Of a stretch of 64,000 nt of DNA, positions 1-7,759 are shown piece after piece. Each line of letters starts with the position of its first letter. Position 1 is the stretch's first letter. Position numbers and translations under genes: made by a program. The DNA is from an uncultured Bacteroidota bacterium (GTDB taxonomy: Bacteria; Bacteroidota; Bacteroidia; Chitinophagales; Chitinophagaceae), in assembly GCA_903903635.1 (NCBI GenBank), contig CAIUZK010000083.1, forward strand, positions 23,178 to 87,177, in the 5' to 3' direction. The notes beneath the pieces are model-generated. The model saw only the letters and a list, made by a program, of their open reading frames with translations. It made no database searches and had not been told where the DNA came from.

Positions 1-1161
1 TCCATTTTATTAATTGCCTGTCATTCAAAAACACAACCTGCCGCTGCCCGTACCGACAATTCCAAGTTCCATGAGGTACCGGTTAAGACGACGCCCACAC
101 CATTTGTTTACGATACTTTAGGTGAGCCGCAAAGAAATATCATCAACCAGCTCGATCAGTATTACCGCCGCCAGGTTTCGGCAGGTTTCAATGGCAGTGT
201 GTTGATTGGCATGGGTGGTAAAATCATATATGAGCGCTATTTCGGGCTCGCCAGCAGGGAGCGCAAGATCAAGCTTAATCCTAATTCCTCCAGCCAGTTG
301 GCCTCTGTTTCCAAAACATTTACAGGCGCAGCAGTATTATACCTCTACGACCGAAAATATATATGCCTCGACAGCCCGGTAAAACACTATCTGCACGAAT
401 TTCCCTATCCCAATATCACTGTTAAGATGCTGCTCAATCATCGTTCTGGTTTGCCGGACTATACCAAGTGGGTACCGGTATACAACAACGATACACGCAC
501 GCCTATAAATAACGAAATGATGATGGCGCTCATGGTAAAACATGTGCCACGCCTTGAATTCCGCCCAAACAGCCGATTCAAGTATTGTAATACCAACTAT
601 GCAGTGCTGGCCCGCATGGTTGAGCGTATTTCCGAAATGCCTTTTGGCGACTTTATGTATAAATACATGTTTCAACCATTGGGCATGGAGCACACTTTTG
701 TATACAACCCGTGGAAGGGTATGCCGGCCAATGCAACCAGCAGCTATAAACGCAACTGGATAAGAGAGCCCGATATGTTTGCCGATGGCGTATATGGCGA
801 CAAAGGTATTTACTCCACTCCCGAAGATATGTACCGCTGGGATCAGTCATTCTACCAGAACAAACTCCTCAGCAACGAAACTATTGAATTAGCTTATGGC
901 CCCTGCTCATTTGAGAAAAAGGGCATCAAGAATTATGGTCTAGGCTGGCGTATGCTATGCTATGCCAATGGCAATAAGGTTATTTACCATAACGGCTGGT
1001 GGCACGGAAACAACACATCCTTTTACCGGTTTATTAAGGAGAATATGACCATCATTGTATTGGGTAACCGGTTCACCAACAGCATATACCATCAAGCGCC
1101 ATCCTTGTATAGTATTATTAAAGGTGTTCCTGTGTCCAATGGCTTCGATACCGAGGACTAA
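1..1161 (+). CDS. Serine hydrolase lipoprotein, class C beta-lactamase fold (5' end cut)
   Basis: The reading frame is open from base 1, so the true start lies outside the window. The first codons read S-I-L-L-I-A-C, a lipobox with the acylated Cys at bases 19-21, so this is an envelope lipoprotein. The beta-lactamase/transpeptidase-fold motifs are present: S-V-S-K (SxxK, bases 304-315) for the nucleophile and its base, Y-C-N (YxN, from base 583), and a late HNGWWHG segment in place of KTG. Family members are D-Ala-D-Ala peptidases, esterases or beta-lactamase-like enzymes; the sequence does not tell which. The next gene begins 158 bases downstream on the same strand and is probably a separate unit. 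Confidence 0.85.
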   Translation, partial: SILLIACHSKTQPAAARTDNSKFHEVPVKTTPTPFVYDTLGEPQRNIINQLDQYYRRQVSAGFNGSVLIGMGGKIIYERYFGLASRERKIKLNPNSSSQLASVSKTFTGAAVLYLYDRKYICLDSPVKHYLHEFPYPNITVKMLLNHRSGLPDYTKWVPVYNNDTRTPINNEMMMALMVKHVPRLEFRPNSRFKYCNTNYAVLARMVERISEMPFGDFMYKYMFQPLGMEHTFVYNPWKGMPANATSSYKRNWIREPDMFADGVYGDKGIYSTPEDMYRWDQSFYQNKLLSNETIELAYGPCSFEKKGIKNYGLGWRMLCYANGNKVIYHNGWWHGNNTSFYRFIKENMTIIVLGNRFTNSIYHQAPSLYSIIKGVPVSNGFDTED

Positions 1162-1319
1162 TGAGGAAACTGATTATGCGGAATGCTGCATTTTACTTTA
1201 TCAGCTCAGGCCCAAAACATCAGCAAATTTCTCAAGCGGGCACCCATTCAAAATAATGGCAGTTTAGTGGTATATTTATTCTTATTTCTACCTGATTAAA
1301 TAATTGCCACCAATTTTTA

Positions 1320-2174
1320 ATGTTCTCTAAGTATAAATATTCATTTAAAGAACTGATATTATTTCCGCCGCGACCATCCAGTCCATCAGGGCTGGCGCAA
1401 AGGCTGAAGGGTAAAACAATTTTAATAACGGGGGCGAGTTACGGCATAGGCGAAAGCCTCGCCCTTCAACTGGCTGCAACCGGGGCGCACCTCATACTGG
1501 TAGCACGCACAATCGAAAAACTGGAGCAAGTGAAATACCAGGTCGAAACGCTGGGAGGCAAGGCCACAGTTTTTCAGGCCGATATTTCCAACCCCGAACA
1601 GGTAGGAGCGCTCACAGATTTTCTGCACACCTTGCCCAACGGACTGGATATTGTGGTGAGTAATGCAGGCAAGTCAATCAGGCGGCCAATAGAAGAATCG
1701 CTCGACAGGTTGCATGATTTCACCCGCACCATGTCGCTCAATTATACAGGTCCGGTACAGTTATTACTATCGCTGATACCTATGCTGAAAAAGAACAAGG
1801 GGCATATTGTCAATATATCGTCTGTATCTGTACTGCTGGCGCCTGCTCCTTATTGGGCCGCCTACCAGGCATCAAAGGCCGCATTCGATCAATGGTTCCG
1901 CAGTGTACTGCCCGAGCTTAATGCATCGGGTGTGGCAACCACCTCATTCTACCTGCCACTGGTGCGCACCCGCATGATAGCCCCGACCCAACAATACAAC
2001 ACTATGCCTGCCATGAATCCCGATCATGTTGCGGCTTTAATATGCAGGTATCTTTATACCCGTAAGAAACTGTTTATGCCGTGGTGGCTTATATTCGGGC
2101 AGTTGGGTTCAGTACTTTTCAGACGCTCATGGGAGAACGCCAATACCTCATTACTGAAAAGAAAACAAGCATGA
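1320..2174 (+). CDS. SDR-family NAD(P)-dependent oxidoreductase
   Basis: A 284-residue classical short-chain dehydrogenase/reductase. The N-terminal Rossmann motif TGASYGIG (TGxxxGxG) binds the cofactor, NAG follows, and the catalytic S...YxxxK appears as NISS and YQASK. An R soon after the Gly motif (VARTIEK) suggests NADP(H). About 30 extra N-terminal residues precede the Rossmann fold. The stop codon overlaps the start of the acyl-CoA synthetase gene (ATGA), so the two are translationally coupled and probably act on the same, unknown, acyl or lipid substrate. Confidence 0.88.
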   Translation: MFSKYKYSFKELILFPPRPSSPSGLAQRLKGKTILITGASYGIGESLALQLAATGAHLILVARTIEKLEQVKYQVETLGGKATVFQADISNPEQVGALTDFLHTLPNGLDIVVSNAGKSIRRPIEESLDRLHDFTRTMSLNYTGPVQLLLSLIPMLKKNKGHIVNISSVSVLLAPAPYWAAYQASKAAFDQWFRSVLPELNASGVATTSFYLPLVRTRMIAPTQQYNTMPAMNPDHVAALICRYLYTRKKLFMPWWLIFGQLGSVLFRRSWENANTSLLKRKQA

Positions 2175-3712
2175 TAACTGCTGCCATCAGAAAATTATAC
2201 AAGGTAAAATTGCTGAAACCCTCGGGATTGTATTACCTGGCAGGCTCAGTAGTTTATCATGGCATAAACCTCATTGCATTGATGCGGTATGCCGCCAAGA
2301 GCTATCCTCAGCATATAGCCATAACCGATGATGAAGCATCAATTACCTATACCGGTTTGTACGAGCAATCTGTTCATATTGGCCAATACTTAAACGACAA
2401 ATTTCATCTTGCCCACGGCAGCAAAGCAGCTATACTGTGCTGCAATCATGCATCAATGATCCGCTCTGTATTTGCCATTTCGCAAACCGGCGCCGACCTC
2501 TACCTGCTTAATAGCGACATGAGCAACGCTCAGTTCAGCGACCTGGCTTTGCGGTATAAATTCGACCTGGTTGTATACGACGAAGCCCTTTCAGGCATGA
2601 TAGGTAATGCCGCTGTTGACCTGAATACAATTCTGGCTTATGGTTGTGATTCAATAGACCAATTGGCTAAATCAGCGCCTCATAAAATAATCCGGGCACG
2701 AAAGAACAAGCCCGGAAAGATCATTGTACTCACCGGTGGTACTACAGGCGACTTCAAAACCGCAGACCGAAAAGCTTCGATGATCAATTACTTGAACCCC
2801 TTTCTCGATCTTATTGTTCAACTCAACCTGGAATCTTTCAAATCAGTTTATATAGCCACTCCTGTGTATCATGGATTTGGCATTGCCGCAGTGTTAATGG
2901 CCCTGATGCTGGGCAACCGGATATTTTTAACACCTGGTTTCGACAAGCAGAAAGCCTGCGCATTGGTGCTGGAGCACCAGATACAGGCAGTCACCCTTGT
3001 CCCGCTTATGCTCAACAGGATGCTACATCATGCACCGGGTTCATTACAATCTCTGAATTGCATCATCTCAGGGGGCGCGGCCCTTGATGCGAAACTCGTG
3101 AAGGATACTACACAAAAGCTGGGCGATATCCTGTTCAACCTGTATGGCACTTCCGAGGCAGGTGTTGCCATCCTGGCCACCCCTGCCGATCTGAAAAATG
3201 CCCCGGCTACACTGGGCAAAAAGATAAGAGGTGTACATATCAATGTGCTCGGTAAAAACAATAATGAATTGCCACACAACGAGATTGGCCGCATTTGCAT
3301 AAAAAGTAATTGGGTGGCAGGCAATAATAATTCAGGCTATATTGAAACCGGCGACCTGGGATATATAAATGAAGATGGTCACTACTTTCTGAGGGGTAAG
3401 GTTGATGACATGATTGTATCGGGCGGAGAAAATGTATACCCTGTAGAATTGGAACATATCCTGATCCAACACACAGACATCAGGCAGGTAGCCGTTATTG
3501 GTGTGCATGATGACTTGTATGGTCAGCGGCTTAAAGCCTACATTGTACCTGACGGCAATGCCTTATTAGCAAAAGAAGATATCACCCATTGGTTATCTAC
3601 CAGGGTGGCAAGATACCAGATGCCCGCGCATATAGAATTCATCGAAGAACTCCCGTTCACAGCACTTGGCAAACCAGATAAGAAAGTGCTGATGCAGCTT
3701 AATGCCCAATAA
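2171..3712 (+). CDS. AMP-binding acyl-CoA synthetase
   Basis: A 513-residue ANL-superfamily adenylating enzyme. Visible motifs are the ATP-binding loop TGGTTGDFK (A3), LYGTSEAG (A5), ETGDLGYINEDG (A7), the hinge GKVDDMIVSGGENVYP (A8) and the catalytic Lys in LGKPDKK (A10). It should activate a carboxylic acid to its CoA thioester through an acyl-AMP. I chose the ATG at 2171 because it overlaps the SDR stop codon (ATGA); an upstream in-frame ATG at 2081 would lie deep inside the SDR gene. The substrate is not predictable. It is on the opposite strand from the catabolic island and not obviously part of it. Confidence 0.88.
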   Translation: MITAAIRKLYKVKLLKPSGLYYLAGSVVYHGINLIALMRYAAKSYPQHIAITDDEASITYTGLYEQSVHIGQYLNDKFHLAHGSKAAILCCNHASMIRSVFAISQTGADLYLLNSDMSNAQFSDLALRYKFDLVVYDEALSGMIGNAAVDLNTILAYGCDSIDQLAKSAPHKIIRARKNKPGKIIVLTGGTTGDFKTADRKASMINYLNPFLDLIVQLNLESFKSVYIATPVYHGFGIAAVLMALMLGNRIFLTPGFDKQKACALVLEHQIQAVTLVPLMLNRMLHHAPGSLQSLNCIISGGAALDAKLVKDTTQKLGDILFNLYGTSEAGVAILATPADLKNAPATLGKKIRGVHINVLGKNNNELPHNEIGRICIKSNWVAGNNNSGYIETGDLGYINEDGHYFLRGKVDDMIVSGGENVYPVELEHILIQHTDIRQVAVIGVHDDLYGQRLKAYIVPDGNALLAKEDITHWLSTRVARYQMPAHIEFIEELPFTALGKPDKKVLMQLNAQ

Positions 3713-3766
3713 ATAGTTGACCGGAATGCCGCCAGCAATAAATCGAAACAAACCCAAACAAGGTCA

Positions 3767-4642
3767 ATGAGCCAACGCATAAATACCATTCAGTTACGCT
3801 ATTTTTACACCGTGAAGTGGCTCTATCGCATAACCGACCTGGTCTTGTACACCAATTTATTTACTGCAGTTTGTGCAGTGGGTTTGTTTATGGCCACCGA
3901 ATCCCTGGTAAATGGTGCGATACCTCTGCTATTTAGTCTGCCACATATTATGGTATTGGGTGGCACTCTCATGGTGTACAATGCCCCACGCATTCTATAC
4001 AGAATGAGGCATCCCAATCAACCACATCCGCTTGGTGGTTTGTATATAGGTTTCTTTTTTGCCGGCCTGGTCCTGCTGCTACCCGGTTTCTTCTTTTTGC
4101 CATGGCGCAGCATAATATCAGGAATGGCGCTCACCCTGCTTACGCTGGCTTATTCATTACCCATGTTGCCATTCAAAAATAAAAAACGCATCAGGGATTA
4201 TGGATTACTGAAGATATTGCTGCTTGCAGGCATGTGGACCATTGTGACCTCGGTACTACCTATATATTATTGGCACAAAAGCATATCTACCTATCCTGTG
4301 GAGGTTATGATGCGGTTCGTGTTTATTTTCCCCTTGTGCATTATTTTCGATATCCGCGACATGCATACCGACCAGGCAAATAAAATAGATACGCTGCCCC
4401 ATAAGCTTGGATTAATCAACAGTTACCGGCTTATAGATGCTACACTTGTATTATTTGTTGTACTCGGTATTATCCAGTATTTCCGGCATCCGGTTATGGC
4501 AAGGATTGCAGGAGTGGTATTCACTGCCCTGATGATCAAATTAGTGATTGCCTATCTTGCCCGGAAACCATCTGACCGCGCCTACCTGCTACTGGCCGAC
4601 GGTGTAATGCTGTTTTATGCCGGAATTGTAATCTTAGGATAG
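3767..4642 (+). CDS. UbiA-like polytopic membrane protein
   Basis: A 291-residue, very hydrophobic protein with about eight or nine membrane segments. It carries the second Asp-rich motif of UbiA prenyltransferases, DIRDMHTD, around residue 200. The first motif (NDxxDxxxD) is not recognisable: the matching loop reads YNAPRILYR. It therefore resembles the UbiA fold but may not transfer a polyprenyl group in the standard way. It starts 54 bases after the acyl-CoA synthetase, so SDR, synthetase and this protein probably form one operon acting on a lipid-like molecule. Substrate unknown. Confidence 0.65.
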   Translation: MSQRINTIQLRYFYTVKWLYRITDLVLYTNLFTAVCAVGLFMATESLVNGAIPLLFSLPHIMVLGGTLMVYNAPRILYRMRHPNQPHPLGGLYIGFFFAGLVLLLPGFFFLPWRSIISGMALTLLTLAYSLPMLPFKNKKRIRDYGLLKILLLAGMWTIVTSVLPIYYWHKSISTYPVEVMMRFVFIFPLCIIFDIRDMHTDQANKIDTLPHKLGLINSYRLIDATLVLFVVLGIIQYFRHPVMARIAGVVFTALMIKLVIAYLARKPSDRAYLLLADGVMLFYAGIVILG

Positions 4643-4675
4643 CCGCCCTATAATAAGCAAGTAGTTTCAAGGTTT

Positions 4676-5086
4676 CTACGCGGCAAAACTGTCCTTTTCA
4701 AAATCAAAACCGGTACGCTTCCTTTTGTATTCAGCGAACTGAACGGGATCGCCATAAGGCCCCAAGTATTCTGCATCGCCAAAAGCAATGATCGGGAAAA
4801 ATATAAACCCGAAGAAAACCAGACCTGCCGTAAATCCTGAATCTTTCCCAAAGCTCTTTGAGAACATATTAAAAGACCAGATCAGAAATACATAATTCAC
4901 AAGGGGTATACACATAAGCAGGAGCCACCACCATGGCTTGCCCACTATTTTCAGAAATACAATGGCATTGTAAATCGGGATAAGGCTCTGCCATCCCGGC
5001 TCACCTGCTTTTTCAAAGATTTTCCAGGTAGTGATTGCATAAAGAGCTATAAATCCTGTAAAGAGAAGAAAAGGGATTATTAACAT
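4676..5086 (-). CDS. DUF5684-type small membrane protein
   Basis: A 136-residue protein with four predicted membrane segments. After the first helix comes the segment GEPGWQSLIPIYN, characteristic of the DUF5684 family (a conserved W and P before IYN), followed by GKPWWWLLL and a C-terminal helix pair. Function is unknown; family members are often found near signal peptidases in Bacteroidota, but none is next to this copy. It stands alone, convergent with the UbiA-like gene. Confidence 0.7.
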   Translation of the reverse strand: MLIIPFLLFTGFIALYAITTWKIFEKAGEPGWQSLIPIYNAIVFLKIVGKPWWWLLLMCIPLVNYVFLIWSFNMFSKSFGKDSGFTAGLVFFGFIFFPIIAFGDAEYLGPYGDPVQFAEYKRKRTGFDFEKDSFAA

Positions 5087-5156
5087 GCTGATTTTTTTTT
5101 ACAAAATAGTTATTATTTCGAAAAGCAAAAATAGCCCTTAGTGACGATGATTAAAT

Positions 5157-5192
5157 AAAAATACCACCCGGAACAAACCGGATGGCATTTTT
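5157..5192. terminator. Bidirectional intrinsic terminator
   Basis: CCACCCGG (5164-5171) pairs with CCGGATGG (5178-5185) with one mismatch. The stem is extended by AAAAAT (5157-5162) against ATTTTT (5187-5192), so a U-tract follows in either direction. It lies just after the stop of the minus-strand T9SS gene (5209). Confidence 0.7.
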
Positions 5193-5208
5193 ATTTATAG
5201 TCAGTCAA

Positions 5209-6165
5209 TTATTGTTTTACGACCAGCAAAGTTTTGCGGCTGCCATCTTTTTCAATTACGACATTGTAAAGACCAGTAGCCCAGTTGGCAGTGTTGATGC
5301 CGGTAGTGCTGCTTGTACCATTCACTTCAATAGCCCGGTTAGCAACCATAGCACCTGTCATACCAAATACACTCAGGGTATAAGTACCAGCCTGTGCGTT
5401 ATCTAAATTGATGTTCAGATTGCTGGTAGTTGGGTTAGGGAAAGCGGTGATTGAAAGTGCAGATGAAACTTCAGAAACTGAGGTAGTAACAGAAGATTCA
5501 TTAAGAACCAAATGATTTGTATTTGATAGATCGCCAGCATCAGCACCACCAGGAGGGAGATTGTTTACAGCGTTAATTGCAGCCCATAAAGAAACGACAC
5601 CTGTTCCAGCAGCAGGTGCGGTCCATGTAATTGATTCAACATAAGTTGTTCCGGTAGCGCCAGTTCCTGATGTAGGTGATAACCTCGTACTATGCTCAAC
5701 AAGATTAGCATAAAAAGAAGATGATGTTCCAGGGGCAGCGAGATAATGAGTGCCGGTTGGTAATCCAGTAGACTGTAAAGCGCCTGCATTTACAACAGTG
5801 GCAGTGGCGGTCGCACCCTTAGTTGCGGAAATCTGGAAACCAAATTTAGGCAAATTACTTGCAGTTGTATTTGTACCTGTAATTTTAATGGTGTAAGTAT
5901 ATCCTGGCTTGTAATGCCCGGTTCCTAAAGTTGTAGAGGAAGTGGTAACTCCTGCAGAATCTAATTCAATTTTAACGGTTATTCCTGTATTAACTGAGGA
6001 ACCATGGCAACTACCACCTACACAACCTGTAGGATTGCCCGCACCAGATGAAGCATCAGCGCCTGTACAATTATATCCTGCATTTCCAGGACCAGCAGAA
6101 GCGCTACTTAAGATAATGTACCCAAACCCGGCAACCAATGTAAATAGCAAAATTCTTTTCTTCAT
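5209..6165 (-). CDS. Secreted T9SS-sorted protein with CxxxxCH-containing N-terminal domain
   Basis: A 318-residue exported protein. The first 25 residues are a signal peptide (MKKRILLFTLVAGFG...). The mature N-terminus contains CVGGSCHG, the pattern of the choice-of-anchor V / Reeler-like domain found in Bacteroidota secreted proteins, followed by a beta-rich stretch. The last ~80 residues, beginning AFPNPTTSNLNI and ending in a hydrophobic strand plus basic KQ, are a type A T9SS sorting domain, so it should cross the outer membrane through the Por secretion system. Function unknown. A -7-like TACATTTG lies at 6218-6225 upstream, and a terminator follows the stop. Confidence 0.8.
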   Translation of the reverse strand: MKKRILLFTLVAGFGYIILSSASAGPGNAGYNCTGADASSGAGNPTGCVGGSCHGSSVNTGITVKIELDSAGVTTSSTTLGTGHYKPGYTYTIKITGTNTTASNLPKFGFQISATKGATATATVVNAGALQSTGLPTGTHYLAAPGTSSSFYANLVEHSTRLSPTSGTGATGTTYVESITWTAPAAGTGVVSLWAAINAVNNLPPGGADAGDLSNTNHLVLNESSVTTSVSEVSSALSITAFPNPTTSNLNINLDNAQAGTYTLSVFGMTGAMVANRAIEVNGTSSTTGINTANWATGLYNVVIEKDGSRKTLLVVKQ

Positions 6166-6368
6166 TTTTCTTGATTTTTTAGTTTAAAATATTTTGGTTT
6201 AATTTTTGTGAGAAAAACAAATGTAGGTACTTTTAAAAATACAAACAAATATTTTAAAACTAATTTATTGCAATTTATTGATCTTTGATATTGTTGCAGT
6301 TAATTCAGACCATCAAAAATATTTCTATCATCAGTATATTTTAGCCGTTACCGTTTTCTGCATATCGT

Positions 6369-6376
6369 TATCTTTG
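6369..6376 (+). promoter_or_regulatory. -7 promoter element before trmB
   Basis: TATCTTTG matches the Bacteroidota -7 consensus TAnnTTTG and ends 9 bases before the ATG at 6386. No convincing -33 TTG is visible. Confidence 0.4.
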
Positions 6377-6385
6377 CCCATTCTT

Positions 6386-7069
6386 ATGGGACATAAAAAA
6401 CTGATTCGTTTCCAGGCTATAGATACTTATAAAAATGTGCTTCAATACCCCGAAAACATGAAGGGCAACTGGAAGAACTTTTTCGGAAATGATAATCCGA
6501 TCACGCTTGAACTGGCATGTGGTAAGGGCGAGTATAGCGTAAACCTTGGCAGGCAGCATAAAGACCATAATTATATAGGTGTAGACATTAAGGGTAACCG
6601 AATCTATACCGGAGCCAAAGCAGCACTTGAGGAAGGCCTGGATAATGTGGGCTTTCTGCGTATTCATATAGGGCAGATCACTGAATATTTTGAACCGGGA
6701 GAGGTGGCCGGGATCTGGATTATATTCCCTGACCCGTTTCTTAAAAAAGCCAAGAACAGGCTTACGCATCCAAGGTTCCTGCACCTATACCAGCAACTGC
6801 TAAAAACCGGCGCCACCATTAATCTGAAAACAGATTCTAAAGAATTGTATGACTTTACCCTTGAAACTATTGCTGAGCAGAACTGCAATAAGCTGGAGGA
6901 TATAGCAGACATATATGGTAAGGGACTGGCTACCGGCCCGCTTGCTATCCAGACTTTTTACGAAAAAAAGCACCTGGCCGATGGCCGCACTATATATTAT
7001 TTGCGCTTTTCGTTGCCAGCCAACCCAATAATTTTATCAGGGAGGTTTGAACCAAAAAGCGATACTTAA
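6386..7069 (+). CDS. trmB: tRNA (guanine-N7-)-methyltransferase
   Basis: A 227-residue class I methyltransferase that should use SAM to methylate G46 of tRNA. It has the SAM loop LELACGKGEYS, the acidic VDIKGNR after strand 2, and the TrmB signature FPDPFLKKAKNRLTHPRF (usual form FPDPWPKxRHxKRR). The frame is open to 6278, but the 36 upstream residues are hydrophobic and unlike the family. I start at the ATG at 6386, which fits the usual length and sits just behind a -7 element. Downstream, a short DUF5522 gene and an alkyltransferase-like gene follow on the same strand. Confidence 0.9.
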   Translation: MGHKKLIRFQAIDTYKNVLQYPENMKGNWKNFFGNDNPITLELACGKGEYSVNLGRQHKDHNYIGVDIKGNRIYTGAKAALEEGLDNVGFLRIHIGQITEYFEPGEVAGIWIIFPDPFLKKAKNRLTHPRFLHLYQQLLKTGATINLKTDSKELYDFTLETIAEQNCNKLEDIADIYGKGLATGPLAIQTFYEKKHLADGRTIYYLRFSLPANPIILSGRFEPKSDT

Positions 7070-7107
7070 TCATTATTTTTTCAAGGCTTTAAAAAGTACC
7101 GATCATT

Positions 7108-7281
7108 TTGCCGGAAGATGGAGACTATATTATACTACCCAATGGCATGTTGGTGTTTACCGCTACCTATCTGCAGGGCCGCGGCTATTGCTGCGGAAAC
7201 GGATGCCTGAATTGCCCATTCGAATACAAGGAAGTACCGGAACCAGGGAGAAGCCAATTATTAATGAACAGAATAGCATGA
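7108..7281 (+). CDS. DUF5522 Cys-rich micro-protein (TTG start)
   Basis: A 57-residue frame reads PEDGDYI...MLVFTATYLQGRG, then YCCGNGCLNCPFEY. This is the family signature of DUF5522: an acidic DY segment, then FTxxYxxxRGxCCGNGCxxCPF, probably a metal-binding Cys cluster. The stop (7279-7281) overlaps the ATG of the next gene (ATGA at 7278), showing translational coupling. No ATG precedes the conserved DY segment. An in-frame stop lies at 7090-7092, so TTG at 7108 is the best start; ATT at 7105 is possible. The function of the family is unknown. Identification rests on the Cys motif and the exact overlap. Confidence 0.75.
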   Translation: MPEDGDYIILPNGMLVFTATYLQGRGYCCGNGCLNCPFEYKEVPEPGRSQLLMNRIA

Positions 7282-7628
7282 AAGAGGAAGTAAAAACCAA
7301 AGAGCATATTTACGATGCCCTTTATGATATAGTGCGATGTGTACCCCGCGGACGGGTAACCAGCTATGGCGCTGTTGCCGCTGCTATTGGTACCCCTTCG
7401 GGAGCAAGGCTGGTAGGTTATGCTATGAATAAATGCCATGGTGTGATGCCCAAAGTACCTGCTCACAGAGTGGTGAACCGAAACGGATTGCTTACCGGGA
7501 AGCACCATTTTAATCCTCCCGAAAAAATGCAACATTTGCTCGAAAAGGAAGGAATAAAAGTAACAGACGACCAGGTAGCAGATTTTGAAAAAATATTCTG
7601 GGATCCCATGATCGAATTGGCCATGTAG
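7278..7628 (+). CDS. Alkyltransferase-like protein (MGMT fold without the reactive Cys)
   Basis: A 116-residue protein with the DNA-binding half of O6-methylguanine-DNA methyltransferase: helix-turn-helix residues (RVTSYGAVAAAIG) and the active loop. The loop reads VPAHRVVNRNG where true methyltransferases have PCHRV; the alkyl-accepting Cys is Ala. Such alkyltransferase-like (ATL) proteins bind alkylated guanine and hand it to nucleotide excision repair. The chosen ATG overlaps the stop of the DUF5522 gene; a longer in-frame start at 7047 would add unrelated sequence that is really the DUF5522 gene in another frame. Confidence 0.85.
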   Translation: MKEEVKTKEHIYDALYDIVRCVPRGRVTSYGAVAAAIGTPSGARLVGYAMNKCHGVMPKVPAHRVVNRNGLLTGKHHFNPPEKMQHLLEKEGIKVTDDQVADFEKIFWDPMIELAM

Positions 7629-7716
7629 GTTTACCCATTTCGTTTTCACCTGATCTGAACTTTAACATATATTTGATATAGTTTTTTATTAACATACTCA
7701 TTAAGAAATCGTTCCT

Positions 7717-7724
7717 TACTTTTG
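7717..7724 (+). promoter_or_regulatory. -7 promoter element before the L,D-transpeptidase
   Basis: TACTTTTG matches TAnnTTTG and lies 36 bases before the preferred ATG at 7760. An alternative ATG at 7739 would leave an unusually short leader. Confidence 0.4.
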
Positions 7725-7759
7725 CCCGATAAATATAAATGTGGCCCTGGCCTGAAAAT

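Noticed and set aside
2171..3712. The AMP-binding ligase as the missing indoleacetate-CoA ligase
   Set aside because: It is 6 kb away, on the other strand, and tightly coupled to an SDR gene outside the island.
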